DNA of 64,000 nt from Gambelia wislizenii (lineage: Eukaryota; Chordata; Lepidosauria; Squamata; Crotaphytidae), in NCBI GenBank assembly GCA_030847615.1, contig JAUMIR010000003.1, forward strand, positions 71,744,001 to 71,808,000. The letters are read 5' to 3'. Position 1 is the stretch's first letter. Each line of letters opens with the position of its first letter. Both the position numbers and the translations under genes were made by a program. This document shows, in pieces, positions 33,401 through 43,705 of the stretch. The notes under the pieces are model-generated. The model was not told the origin of the DNA. It was given only the letters and a program-made list of their open reading frames with translations, and did not search any database.

Positions 33401-34778
33401 TCTCTATGTAACATTTGTTGACCTCACCAAAGCCTTCGACACCATGAGTAGGAAAGGTCTGTGGCAGATCCTGGAAAGACTAGGATGTTCCCCCAAATTT
33501 CTTAAAATGATTATCTTGCTACACGAGGGCCAGCGTGGTCAAGTCAGATATGGCGATGCTCTTTCAGAGCCCTTTCTAATAACTAATGGAGTGAAGCAAG
33601 GTTGTGTTCTTGCGCCAACTTTGCTTACAATCTTCTTCAGCATGATGCTCCAAAGGGCTACAGCAGAGCTCGAAGAAGACAATGGCATCTATATACGTTA
33701 CCGTACTGATGGTAGCTTGTTTAACTTAAGCCGTCTGAGGGCTCGCACTAAGACTCTAAACTATCTAGTCTGTGAGCTGTTCTTCGCTGATGCTGATGCC
33801 CTTGTTGCCCACACAGAAGCAGCTCTGCAGCGCATAACATCCTGCTTCACAACAGCTGCAGAGCTGTTTGGGCTGGAAGTCAACCTGAAGAAAACGGAAG
33901 TTCTTTACCAGCCTGCACCACAGGACGAACACCACCATCCCCACATTGCCGTCAGCAATTCTGTGCTTAAGTCCATTCAGCAGTTCACCTATCTGGGAAG
34001 CATCATCTCCTCAGATGCCAAGATTGACAAAGAGATCAACCACAGATTAGCAAAAGCACATAGCACATTTGGAAGACTTTACAAAAGAGTCTGGAGTAAT
34101 AAACACCTGAGGCGAAACACAAAAATCAGTGTGTATAGAGCCATTGTACTGTCTATTCTCCTTTATGGGTCTGAAACATGGGTCACCTATCGCCACCACT
34201 TACGATGCCTCGAACGCTTCCATCAGCGCTGTTTACGCACAATCTTAAATATACACTGGACTGACTATGTGACGAATGTTGCTGTCCTTGAGCAAGCAGG
34301 GATCACCAGCATTGAGGCCATGATATTGAGAACACAGCTGCGCTGGGCAGGGCACGTTTCTAGGATGGAGGACCATCGCCTCCCCAAAATAGTACTCTAC
34401 GGTGAACTCGCCACGGGTCAGTGTAAGAGGGGCATTCCAAAAAAGTGATACAAGGACTCCCTGAAACAACATCTCAGGCTCGGCCAAATTGATCACCAAC
34501 AATGGTCCACCCTGGCCTCACATCGGGAGGCATGGAGACACACTATCCATAATGCTGCAGCCTTATTTGAGAACTCACGCCGAACAAGTATTGAAGAGAA
34601 ATGACAAAGCAGAAAGAATCACAACCCGGAAACATCAGCCAAGGAGACCTTCTGCTGTGCTTTCTGCAACCGGACTTGTCTATCTTGGGTTGGCCTTTAT
34701 AGTCATCAGCGTGCTTCCAGAAAGCGCGGGATGAGTCCTTCCTGAATCTTCGTTTGTGAAGAAAAGCCAGAGAGAGAG
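33401..34778 (+). mobile_element. APE-type LINE, 5'-truncated, 11-bp TSD
   Basis: Flanked by perfect copies of TATATAATGGG at 33390-33400 and 34779-34789. It encodes RT from motif A to the C terminus and ends, without poly(A), in GAAGAAAAGCCAGAGAGA. Two further 3' fragments of the same family lie at 54618-55260 and 56125-56761. The clade is not settled from what I can see: CR1 and L1 are excluded by motif content. Confidence 0.92.
33407..34448 (+). pseudogene. LINE reverse transcriptase with altered active site
   Basis: RT motif A FVDLTKAFD is followed by motif B NGVKQGCVLAP, and then by motif C, which reads FFADADALV where the family should have FADD. The second catalytic Asp is therefore Ala, and polymerase activity would be expected to be lost. 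Downstream blocks are QFTYLGSIISSDAKID, LLYGSETWVTYRHH, HQRCLRTILNIHW and LRWAGHVSRMEDHRLP. The frame ends at a TGA (34446-34448) where the copy at 54617-55231 has CGA (KKRYKDSL), a CpG-decay change also present in the minus-strand copy at 56455. The remaining C terminus, ending in a CxxC...HxxxC knuckle, continues beyond the stop. The open frame extends 5' to 33345 through MITE sequence and is not original there. Confidence 0.9.
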
Positions 34779-34866
34779 TATATAATGGGACTTGAGCATC
34801 CACAGATATTGGTATCCACAGCAGGATACTGGAACCAAACCCTAGTGGATACCAAGGGCCCAGTGT

Positions 34867-35489
34867 AATAAATAAAGACCATACACCCTTGGAGACTTGT
34901 CTCCCTGTTTCCCAGCCCACTCTAACTCGCAACAGCTTATCTGAGGTTTCAGGTAGGAATCTGTTATGTCGATATACAAAGGAGTGAAACTGCTTATGAA
35001 ACAGGTGTTCCTGATACTATCATAACTCTTGAGAGTTATTAAAAAATCCATTTTTTAAAATTTGTAAATAAATTGCCCAGGGAGTCTGTTATAGTCTGGG
35101 TGCTATATTTTGTGTATATACTTTACCATTTTAAGAACCTGGTGAGTAGAACAGTGTTAATATAAAAGTGTGGGTTGAAGCTAGCTAGCATAAAGGCAAA
35201 CAAAAGTTAAGGAAAATGAGTCAGAATTGTCCAGCTGAGAGCTATAGCAAATAAATGATGTAACCAGACCTAGAGAATAATGACTGTGATAAAATCCCAC
35301 TAGAAGATATATTGCAAAGTTTGACTGAATAATATAAAAAAAGACTTCAGGGAAAACCTATCAATATAACCACAACCCAAGTTTATGCTCCAAATACAAA
35401 GGCAAAACAAGGAAACAAAATTGAAAGATTCTGTTCTGGTGTCCAGTAAGAAAATGAGCACACACCAAAACAGGATATGTTGATAAACA
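34867..35489. other. Unassigned non-coding stretch
   Basis: No recognisable gene or repeat. AT-rich. Confidence 0.4.
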
Positions 35490-35557
35490 TACAAGGTCTG
35501 TCTATTAAATAATGAGACTGATACAATAACCCATATTTATTTATATGTATTACAGTT

Positions 35558-36102
35558 CTAATGCTTGTCCCCTTCAATATACTCCCCGTTCAAACTCGCA
35601 CACCAATGCAGTCTTGTTTTCCACTGGCTGAAGGTGTGGAGGAGATCAGTTTCTGCCAGCTGTTTCAACATATCTGCCCTTTTCTTTTTTACTGTACCAA
35701 TTGACTCAAAACATGTTCCTTTAACCATCAATTTCACTTTAGGGAAAAGAAAAAAGTTGCACGGTGCCAAATCTGGCGAATATGAAGGATGTTCAAGTGT
35801 AGTAATGCGTTTATCAGCCAAAAGCTGCTTCACAGAAAGTGCTGTGTGAGCAGGCACATTGTCTTGATAAAGAATGAAACTATTTTTCCATAGTTCTGGC
35901 CTTTCCCCCCCCTGACTCTTTCTCTCAGCTCTGTCAAAACATCCTTATAATAATGCTGGTTCACTGTTCTACCTTCTGGAACCCATACTGCCAAAATTAT
36001 GCCATTGATGCAAAACAACAACAACACCATGAGCATGGCTTTGAATGTGGACTTGCTTTGACGTGCTTTTTTCATTCTTGGTGATGGTATTTTCCAGGGC
36101 AC
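35558..36102 (-). pseudogene. mariner transposase, frameshifted, catalytic D to N
   Basis: Two overlapping minus-strand frames hold the transposase. The upstream one reads KKARQSKSTFKAML, VPEGRTVNQHYYKDVL, ELRERVR. The downstream one reads DNVPAHTALSVKQLLADKR, LEHPSYSPDLAPCNFFLFP, TFSQWKTRLHWC to its stop. Mariner uses a D,D34D triad to cut and paste DNA. The second Asp (DNVPAH) is present. The third should sit 35 residues later, in APCDFF, but it is Asn (APCNFF). A frameshift lies just before DNVPAH. The N-terminal helix-turn-helix part is lost beyond 36260. It cannot be active. Confidence 0.9.
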
Positions 36103-36152
36103 TGACTGTCGTTTGTCTCAGGATCATACTGGAAGATCCAGGTTTCATCACA

Positions 36153-36256
36153 AGTGATGATTTTTTGGAAAAAGGTTTGGGTCTGCCTCAAGTTGCTGCA
36201 AGGAAATTTGCAGCAACTTGAGGCAGACCCAAACCTTTTTCCAAAAAATCATCACT
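36153..36256. repeat. Perfect palindrome, 48-bp arms, 8-nt loop
   Basis: Arms 36153-36200 and 36209-36256 are exact reverse complements around AGGAAATT. The right arm continues into mariner sequence (CTTTTGGCTCTGGTGTGAG), so it is an inverted duplication of transposon sequence rather than a natural terminus. Confidence 0.95.
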
Positions 36257-36417
36257 TTCCAAAAAATCATTCTTTTGGCTCTGGTGTGAGAACCCTAGGG
36301 ACCATCTTGGCACAAACTTTTCTTATGTTGAGAACCTCATGCAAAATTTTCCACTCAGTGTCTTTGTCAATGTTCATAGCTTCAGCTATCTTTCAGACAC
36401 TGAGATGGCATTCTTAA

Positions 36418-37390
36418 CATATAAAGATATATTAGTATCAGTAGGAGAGAATTTAAAGATGAAAACTCAAGAAGAATTGAGTAAGGATAACATTTTTTGT
36501 CATTGGTATTTATATAAACAACAAAAAGAAAAATATAAGATGGATCTCAAGTTACAAGGTATAGATTCAGAGAAGTCAGAATGGGAAAATATAATTCAAT
36601 ATGGAAACAAAAAAATGATATCAAGATTTTCCTTGTTTTTCCCCCAGGCTGGAACACAGCCTCACAGCCCAGAAAAAAAACAAGGAAAATCTATGGATGC
36701 CGGCTGTGAAAGCCTTCGACTTCACAATATCAAGATTTTACAAATTATTACTAAAATGGGATATTGAAGAAGAAGTAGTAAAAGTGAACATGATACGCTG
36801 GGCTCAGAATGTAGGACACCCTATTGAATTAAAGCAACGGGAAAGGATGTGGACAGTTCGGATGAAATTAACCCTATGTCCAAATATTAGAGAGAATTTG
36901 TATAAAATGTATTTTAGGTGGCAACTGTCTCCACACCAATTGTCAAAAATGTGTATGAATGTTTCAAGCAACTGCTGGAAATGTGACAAAAATAAAGGAA
37001 CATTTTATCATCTATGCTGGAGCTGTAAGAGTACTAAGAAATACTGGAAAGGAATTCAAAAAATAATGGAAGAAATATTAAATATTCATATACCTTTCGA
37101 ACTGGAAATATTCTTATTGGGAATGGTGGAAGAAAAAATAGAAAAAGTACATGGTAAACTACTTTTTTACATGCTAACGACAGTGAGGACGACATATGCA
37201 ACATTTTGGAAAAATAAGGACTACCCAACAATTGACCAGTGGTTATAAAAGTTGTATGATGCAATAGGGTTGGACAGACTGACAACTCTTCTAAAACGAA
37301 AAAGCATAGAAAGTCATATAGAAGATTGGACTAAATTATCAAGATACTTGGAAAACAGATGGGGTAAATTTGCAGCAATCACATTTTAGA
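36418..37390 (+). pseudogene. L1 ORF2 C-terminal region
   Basis: Before the insertion the frame reads YKDILVSVGENLKMKTQEEL and WENIIQYGNKKMISR. After it come FYKLLLKWDIEEEVVKVNM, RERMWTVRMKLTLCPNIRE and the Cys-rich block CWKCDKNKGTFYHLCWSC, which is the C-terminal zinc-knuckle-like motif of L1 ORF2. The reading frame is continuous if the PLE and one 13-bp duplicate are left out. It then meets a stop at 37246-37248 and more decayed C-terminal sequence (DWTKLSRYLENRWGKF). RT and endonuclease are not present. Confidence 0.88.
36631..36726. mobile_element. Minimal Penelope-like insertion with 13-bp TSD
   Basis: Flanked by ATATCAAGATTTT at 36618-36630 and 36727-36739. It begins CCTTGTTTTTCCCCCAGG (inverted arm), turns round near 36655, and ends AGCCTTCGACTTCACA (direct arm). 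The arms pair CCTTGTTTTTC with GAAAAAAAACAAGG. Only terminal sequence is present. Confidence 0.92.
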
Positions 37391-37987
37391 GGCAAAGAAT
37401 AATAATTTTTAATAAATTAGAGAGAAAAGTTATAGAGAAAGACAGGGGACCAATAGATATATACATAGCTATTTCAGAGATAAAAGGGGAAATATATATT
37501 TGAGATACTGTACATTGAAACATATGGATTTAGGAGGTTACAAAGTAGTTGAAACATACAAAATAATCTTAATTCAAAGAAAAAGATGCATTGAGCTATG
37601 ACTAATTAGAGTTGGATAAGCTGGATGGGAAACCAAACTGAATGGAAGATGTGAAAGAAGATGGAGTGAGTAGTTATAGGTGTACTGGAGTGGAAGAGAT
37701 TAAGAAATTAGAAGGACAGAAGTAATTCGCTTACAATTTTAAATGAATGTTAGAGGATAGCTTGGTTGTATGTCTGTTTTTTTTTTAATATGTCTGATTT
37801 TTTTGTTTTATATTTTATGTATTTAATATAGAAAACTAAGGATGACTAAAGATGTTTGCATACTGATAATGCTAACTTGAGATATAATAAAAAGAGGTTA
37901 AAAAAAAAGAAAGAAAAAAAAAGAAAAGAAAAGGATTTCTTGTGTAGTTGCTTACAGCAACCGTAGGTATTTTCTTCTTTTAAAATA

Positions 37988-38211
37988 CAGTTGTCCCTCC
38001 ATATCCACAGATTTGGTATCCATGGATTTAAGTATTCATGGCTTGAAAATATTATTTAAAAAATCCAAAAAGCAAACCTTGATTTTGCCATTTGATATAA
38101 GGGACACCATTTTGCTATGCCATTGCATATAATGGGACTTGAGTGTTCATGGATTTTGGTATCCACAGGGGGTCCTGGAACCAAACCCCAGTGAATATGA
38201 AGGGAAAACTG
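37988..38211. mobile_element. Tigger/pogo-type MITE, TA-flanked
   Basis: Begins CAGTTGTCCCTCCATATCC and ends GAATATGAAGGGAAAACTG, with TA on both sides (37986-37987, 38212-38213). This is one of the better copies of the family. Confidence 0.88.
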
Positions 38212-38213
38212 TA

Positions 38214-38654
38214 AAATATTTTTTTTTAAGACTGAGATAGTTTTTGTGTCTCAATGTCATAACTTATCCAAAAGAAGTGCATTTAAAGGATTCAGACTGG
38301 GAAGATCTTCTGGCTCCAGAATATGGCCTCTCCCCACAACCAGAGCAATCAAGGTCAGATGCGAGTGATGAAAACTGTCTGGGTGATGAGCCCTCACTTC
38401 AGCCAGAGCAAAGGGATACTGAGGAAAAGGGCATCTTCATTTGCAGAGGGATGTTGAGCCAAACAGGAGAACAGAAGGAGCCAATGCTTCATGCAAAAGC
38501 TTAAATAAGAGACAGTAAGCAATTACAGGCTTGTGGAGAGCAAGCAGCTATAAATCTCCCATTGGAGTAGGGGAGTTCTTGTTGCATGCAGTTGTTCTAC
38601 AAACTGGTGAACACTCTTGTGTGTTTTTGGATTTCTTGGATTCTTGTATGTTCA
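38214..38654. other. Unassigned stretch with an open frame of unknown origin
   Basis: The frame 38244-38504 reads LSPQPEQSRSDASDENC and LQPEQRDTEEKG, acidic and Pro/Gln-rich with a repeated QPEQ. I recognise no family. It could be a transposon fragment or chance. No splice or start context stands out. Confidence 0.35.
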
Positions 38655-38925
38655 TATGTGTCTTCAAGTCACCTGTTGGCTTACAGTGACCCCATGAATT
38701 TCATAGGATTTTCTTTGGCAAGGAATAGTCAGAGGTGGTTTTGCCAGTTCTTACCATGGAAACTCATTGGGTGACCTTTGGCAAATCATGCTCTCTCAGC
38801 CTTGGAGGATGGCAATGGCAAACCCTCTCTGAACATATCTTGCCAAGAAAACCCCATGATAGGTTTGCCTCAGGGTTGCCAAAGTACAAAATGACTTGAA
38901 GGCACACAACAACAACAACCTTTGA
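38655..38925. mobile_element. Two Sauria-type SINE segments facing each other
   Basis: 38655-38755 is a minus-strand segment (GTGTCTTCAAGTCACCTG, GACCCCATGAATTTCATAGG). 38756-38925 is a plus-strand segment (CCATGGAAACTCATTGGGTG, GGCAATGGCAAACC, GCCAAGAAAACCCC, ATGACTTGAAGGCACAC) ending in (AAC)n. Together they form an imperfect inverted pair. Confidence 0.75.
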
Positions 38926-38939
38926 AATGTAGCCTGGGA

Positions 38940-39665
38940 ATGCATTGAGTTTATAATTCATGATCAGTTGACTGTGCAGAAGCTGTCAGCCAAGTGGGTG
39001 CCAAAATGTTTGAATGCTGACAAGAAATGAAACTGAGTGGATACCTCCAAGCTGAATTTGCAGCATTTTGAGTGATCTAGTGATAATTTTTTGGAATGAC
39101 TCATCATTGTGGATGAAACATGCTTGTATTGCTATGATCCGGAGACTAAACAACCGTCCTTGAAGTGGTAGCACTTGGGTTCGCTGTGGCCAAAGAAATT
39201 CAAAAGTGAGCTGGAAAGGCCATGGCCACAGTTTTTTGACCTTCAGAAGGACCAAACAGTTAATGCAGAATACTACTCTAACTTGCTTTGCCAATTAAAG
39301 GAGGCATTGAAGGAAAACAGATGAGAGAAACTGTGGAAAGGTGTGCTCTTTTTGCGGGACAATGCCCCTGCTCACAGGGCTGGCAAGACAAATTTTGAAG
39401 AATTTGGGATTTAAGTGCATAGACCCATCCACCTACTCAACAGATCTTGCTCCATCTATTTTCTGTTTCCAAACCTTAAATAGAGTTTGAAAGGAAATAA
39501 TGTTTTTTTGAATGATTCAGAGGTGATAGCAGCAGTGGAGCAGTATTTCAGTGACCAGACATCAGGATTTTTTTGGGAAGAGTTAAAGAAACTTGAGAAA
39601 TGATGTGCCAAGTGTGTCGAACTTTGGGGTGAATATGTGGAATAGCATGTATGTTTCATGGATCT
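38940..39665 (+). pseudogene. mariner transposase, second lineage, decayed
   Basis: Plus-strand reading gives QKLSAKWVPKCLNAD, then VDETCLYCYDPETKQPSLKW with the first catalytic Asp (VDE), then KKFKSELERPWPQFF, AEYYSNLLCQLKEALKE, LFLRDNAPAHRAGKTN with the second Asp, and VEQYFSDQTSGFFWEELKKL with CVELWGEYVE at the end. A block equivalent to VMASVFWD is deleted between SELE and RPWP, and several stops and one frameshift interrupt the frame. The third Asp region is scrambled (LLNRSCSIYFLFP). The wording differs from the copy at 35558, so the two mariners are different lineages. Terminal repeats were not identified. Confidence 0.85.
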
Positions 39666-41419
39666 AGGTCATTCCCTTCTTGGTTGAGCTGAGAACTTTT
39701 CAGCATCCCCTCATAGTAGCGATGATGATCATCTACACAGTGACATAAAAACATTCCTTTGTGGGTACAATCATCTGTTCCAGCTCTATATTCAGAGGAA
39801 GAATGTGAATCAAATAACTAAGAACATGAGTAAAAATGGTGGTGGTGTCATTACAAACCTTGTTTAGAAGCACATTGTCCTGTTCCAGCAGCAATGCATT
39901 CAGAAGGAAAGTAAATCACATGGCTAGGGTCGTGAGTGCATTCTAATTGTAAAAAGTTATAACATCAAAGGAATGAAATTATCACTTGTTATATTACTGT
40001 TGCATTGTAATTTAATTATACCTTCTTGGAAGGAATCAATATTATTGTTTTAATTTTATTTTTTGAAATACATTTGTGTCTATAAATATGTAACTATTTT
40101 CAAAAATAACATCGATAAATCAGGGAAACAGTAAAATCATACAATGTTTTATCATCTTCATGTTGTCTTGTCTGTAACAACACTATTGTTGAAGGAGATT
40201 TCTCTCCAACTCCACATAACTTGTCTCAAGTAGTAAAAGTGCCTTGAGATTTGCAAACAGAATTTAAAAAGAGACAATTGCTACCTGTGTTTAGAATCTC
40301 CAAAGCATCCCACCTGTGACTTAAAAGGCAAAGGGGAAAAAGAAGGGACAGGGTATTCTTTATGTACATGGCGGATTAATAATAGTTTGAAAACTAAGCA
40401 TGTGACAGAATAATTGCAGCTTGGAAAGTTTTAGGCTTAGTGAAGTTCTGATAAGATTAACTTCATGATGCATAGCTGTACAAAAATATCAGGCCTTCAG
40501 TTGTGCCACCATTTGAATCTTTATTGATCTGCTCTATGCCTTTCCAATTTTTGATACTGTAGGTTATTCCATTCCTGATTGCACATAAATAAATCCCTTG
40601 CTGCATTAGCCATTTAACTCTGGGCTTGGCAAGATAAGGCAAACTTCACGTTATTTACTCTCTGTGCAGTAACTACTGTGTGTACAGCTTCTTTATTCAG
40701 AATCCTCCACTGCAGTCCCTTTCCAAAAATGACCTTTAATTATGGACAAGATCCATTTAGTGCCAGCTTAATGTCATTATACGATCGCTGCTGACTTGCT
40801 TTATACCCATGTTGCCAAAAGGGCAAAAGAATGATCACACATCCATCTATTATGGTCCCCTTTCAACCCTTTGAGTGGAACAGGAATTGAAGGGGAGAAC
40901 CATGAGTTCTGAGAAAGCTGTAGCTGAAACAGTGGGTTTAGGCACACTCTCTTCACTCACTGGAATGTACCCAGTGAGCTCAAATAACCTCATTGGATAG
41001 CCCAACAGATTGTAAATCTAATGTATACCATAAAGTGTTTGTTACACTATACAAATTTCCAATACTGATCACAGATTTGGTGCATTATTTAATGATAACA
41101 AAATGCAGATTGTAATAAGGGTTGGATCCAATCCATCAACCACTTAGGGTTCACTTCACCTTTCTAGTTCTAGAAAGCACTTCTATGAACTAATTCCAAG
41201 CAAATTTGATATTTAGACTTAGGACTTACCTACACGAAGCAAGATACACCAGTTCCCCCTCGGTGTATCCTGGCCATGGGAACATGCATATCCTGGCCTC
41301 TCCTGTTACCTGGATGGAATGGGCTAGAGTCCAGATGGGCACACCAGCCCATTGCTGCTGCTGCTGACACCTCACTTGCTTTCTCTGAAGGCAGGAAGCC
41401 AAGGCCCACTACATGTGAC
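39666..41419. other. Unassigned non-coding stretch
   Basis: No recognisable gene or RNA. 41219-41300 (CTACACGAAGCAAGATACACC, CCCCTCGGTGTATCCTGGCC) looks like a DNA-element end, but no partner was found. Confidence 0.4.
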
Positions 41420-42419
41420 CCACCTTGGCTCATGTTCCTTGATTCATGTTTGTACACTGCGTTTAGTGGTCCCTATGTAAACTTGTCCACAGCTGCATGG
41501 TATGTGGTAAACATGAGAGACACTGCAGACTGGGCCAACCAGAAAAATCAGCAGTAGCAGAACATGTTATAAACCAACCTGGACACAAAATGTTATTTAA
41601 AAACACAGAAATTCTGGACCAGGCCAACAACTATCATGTCAGAATGCACAGAGAAGCTATTGAAATCCACAAACACCTGGACAACTTCAACAGGAAAGAA
41701 GAAACCTTAAAAGTAAACAAAATCTGTCTCCCAGTTTTGAAATACAATAGAATCAAAACTCAACACTTACAAAGGAATTCCACCCAGGGACATGGGGATT
41801 CACAGCAGATAATGGCCCATCAACCAACCATCAGCCAAACAGACACTAATGAGCCTTGCATTTCTATACCCAGAACTTTTTCAGACGTCGATTTATGGCG
41901 CAAGAAGGCTCATAACACTTGCGAGGCTGCTGCGTGGCAGGGGACCCGTTTCGTACGACACTGTCCCTTTGCCGTGAGAGATTGGAGGCACCATATTTGG
42001 CCATTTTTTAATCACGGAAGTTGCGCGTGATAAAAAAAATGGCCAAATATGATGGGGCTGCCTCCGTTCTCTCCCAGAACTGAAACTGTTGATTTTGGCG
42101 GGGGGACAGCATTGTACGAAACGGGGGCCCTGCCGCGCAGCAGCCTCGTGAGTGTTATGAGCCTTCTTGCACTGTAAATCGACATCTGAAAAAGTCCCCA
42201 GAAATTAACCATTCAATTACACAAATTTACATATCCTCCCGTACAGGGGTTCACAGCATATAAACCCCAGACACACTCCTACCCAACCATTCTCTGAAGA
42301 TGCCAGCCACAGATGCAGGTGAAACATCAGAAAGAAACTCTTCCAGAAGATGGCCTCACGGCCCAGAAAAAACCCAAGGAAAATCTATGGATGTGGGCCT
42401 TGAAAGCCTTCGACTTCAC
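41420..42419. mobile_element. Penelope-like element, inverted then direct arm, holding a MITE
   Basis: 41420-41512 is minus-strand PLE nuclease sequence. At about 41512 the sequence turns round and runs in plus orientation through the GIY-YIG C-terminal part (HERHCRLGQPEKSAVAEH, NQPGHKMLFKNTEILDQ, KHLDNFNRKEETLKVNK) and the terminal region to CTTCGACTTCAC at 42418. A 325-bp fold-back MITE interrupts it at 41873-42197. The GVY/YIG core is only in the inverted part. Confidence 0.85.
41873..42197. mobile_element. Fold-back MITE inside the PLE (HT-B-like ends)
   Basis: Almost the whole 325 bp is one inverted repeat. GAACTTTTTCAGACGTCG at the left pairs with the right end (reversed GGACTTTTTCAGATGTCG), and the pairing continues through GAAGGCTCATAACACT to CCATATTTGGCCATTTTTT at the centre. 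It is flanked by CCA on both sides (41870-41872, 42198-42200). Other PLE copies show the empty site ATACCCAGAAACTAACC. Confidence 0.9.
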
Positions 42420-42420
42420 T

Positions 42421-42680
42421 TCCTGCTTTGATTGGGACATCCAGATAAATGACAGCCTTTTTTGCACCCTCCCCAGGTTACTTGTTTGTTTGTTTTTAAC
42501 TGTGTTTAGGTGCATGGTGTACTTCTTTGACATTTGAGTTCTTTTAATTTTTAAATCCCCCGCACATTGTTCTCTTGCAAGAACAGCCGGAATTTGGTCT
42601 CCAGGAAGCAAATGGGGCTCTGTAAGAGCTCCATTCACTTCCTGTACTGCCGGAGGAAGGGGGACCAGTTTCTATCCTGG
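42421..42680. repeat. Partial HT-B relative
   Basis: CCTCCCCAGGTTACTTG, TGTTTAGGTGCATGGTGTA and TTCACTTCCTG run in the same order as the reverse complement of 10230-10470. No terminus is kept, and it starts right after the PLE end. Confidence 0.6.
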
Positions 42681-43445
42681 GATTAAGGTAAGTGTCAGTT
42701 ATAGGGAGGGGATGGGGCGGGAATTAGAGGGTGATACAGAAACTTTTTTTAAAGACCTGTGTGATACTCTCCTATATCTCCTGTCAAAGACAGAGGTCAA
42801 AGTTGTTGATGACCCTTTGACTGAAGCAGAAAAAGCAACATTTATAGAACTCAACCAATTTAGCAGTATGATAATTAGCATCTGTTTAGGGAGCTATAAA
42901 TGAGCTATGAAATACAACACTTTTGTGAGGATTTTAAAGTGATTTTTACAAATGTTTTTGAACTGCTCTTAAATATCCCCATCCTTGGTTTTTGTAATGA
43001 GTAAAAGAACATTAATAAGGGAATTGTAGACAAATCTTCGCATTAGTTGGCTGCCCACAAAACAGAGTCAAAGTTGTAGACGTAAAGGTATGAATTCCCC
43101 GGGTATGGATCCAGGCAGCATGCCATATACAAGCTTAGACTTGGCTTCAGATTGGATACAGAGTTGACCTCTCTTAATGAACAGCAGTCTCTGAGGTCAA
43201 ACCAATTAACCGATAAGCTTTTAATTAAAGATCATTGCCAGACGTCAGGCAAAGCAGTTTCCTTCCATTTTATTTGTTTTCCATAGAACCAGTGTACACA
43301 GTACAGATCCAGAAGCCCGGGTTCAAAGTCCATATCAGCCAGGGGTTTACTGGGAGGGCTTGGCTAAGTTATTACCATTAATAGGGAAGAATAGTGACAT
43401 TGCCATGGTATGCATGTCTGCTCAGAAAGAAGTTAGTTCCACTAG
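42681..43445. other. Unassigned non-coding stretch
   Basis: The frame at 42712-42903 (LCDTLLYLLSKTEVKVVDDP) has no family match that I know. No splice or repeat context. Nothing else seen. Confidence 0.35.
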
Positions 43446-43700
43446 GGGCCAAACTAGATGATAAATGTATCATTTTTTTTGTAGAGGTGCTTCCCTAAGT
43501 GGTGAAAGACATCTATCATACTGCCTAGCTTTCTTCACTTATGCATCTTGCATTTAGTGTGCTCCGTTTTCTAATTTACCTTTGGAAAGTTAATTTGCAG
43601 GTCTGATCACTAAGGCTCGCATCTCAGGAAATCCTATTTGGGGAGAGAAAATGGATTAATGGCAGGGAATGCAGATTCCCCTTAACATATCATTTGACCC
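43446..43700 (+). repeat. Unbroken copy of the 9248-10140 repeat
   Basis: Starts CCAAACTAGATGATAAATG and runs through AGACATCTATCATACTG, CATCTTGCATTTAGTG and GGCAGGGAATGCAGATTCCCC to CTTAACATATCATTTG. It gives the empty-site state for the MITEs at 9334 and 10141. Confidence 0.7.
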
Positions 43701-43705
43701 TATTT

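Larger units (their letters stand above)
33254..34866. mobile_element. Tigger/pogo-type MITE split by a LINE
   Basis: The left half 33254-33400 (CAGCCCTCTGTAGCC, GGCTTGAAAATATTCC, AACCTTGATTTTGCC) and the right half 34779-34866 (TATATAATGGGACTTGAGC, TTGGTATCCACAGC, CCAAGGGCCCAGTG) together make one element of the 37988-38211 type. The break is exactly the LINE at 33401-34778, and the duplicated 11 bp belong to this element. Confidence 0.88.
35492..36410 (-). mobile_element. mariner-type DNA transposon, 5' part missing
   Basis: The end CAAGGTCTGTCTATTAAAT with TA before it (35490-35491) is the transposon terminus on the transposase C-terminal side. The body encodes mariner transposase on the minus strand. 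The other terminus is missing: at about 36410 the sequence changes to L1. A perfect palindrome interrupts the coding region at 36153-36256. Confidence 0.85.
36411..37936 (+). mobile_element. L1 LINE 3' end with poly(A), split by a small PLE
   Basis: Plus-strand L1 ORF2 C-terminal sequence is followed by a 3' region and an A-rich tail with G interruptions (37897-37936). A 96-bp Penelope-like piece sits at 36631-36726. The 5' boundary abuts the mariner at about 36410. I find no clear target duplication around the whole L1. Confidence 0.85.
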
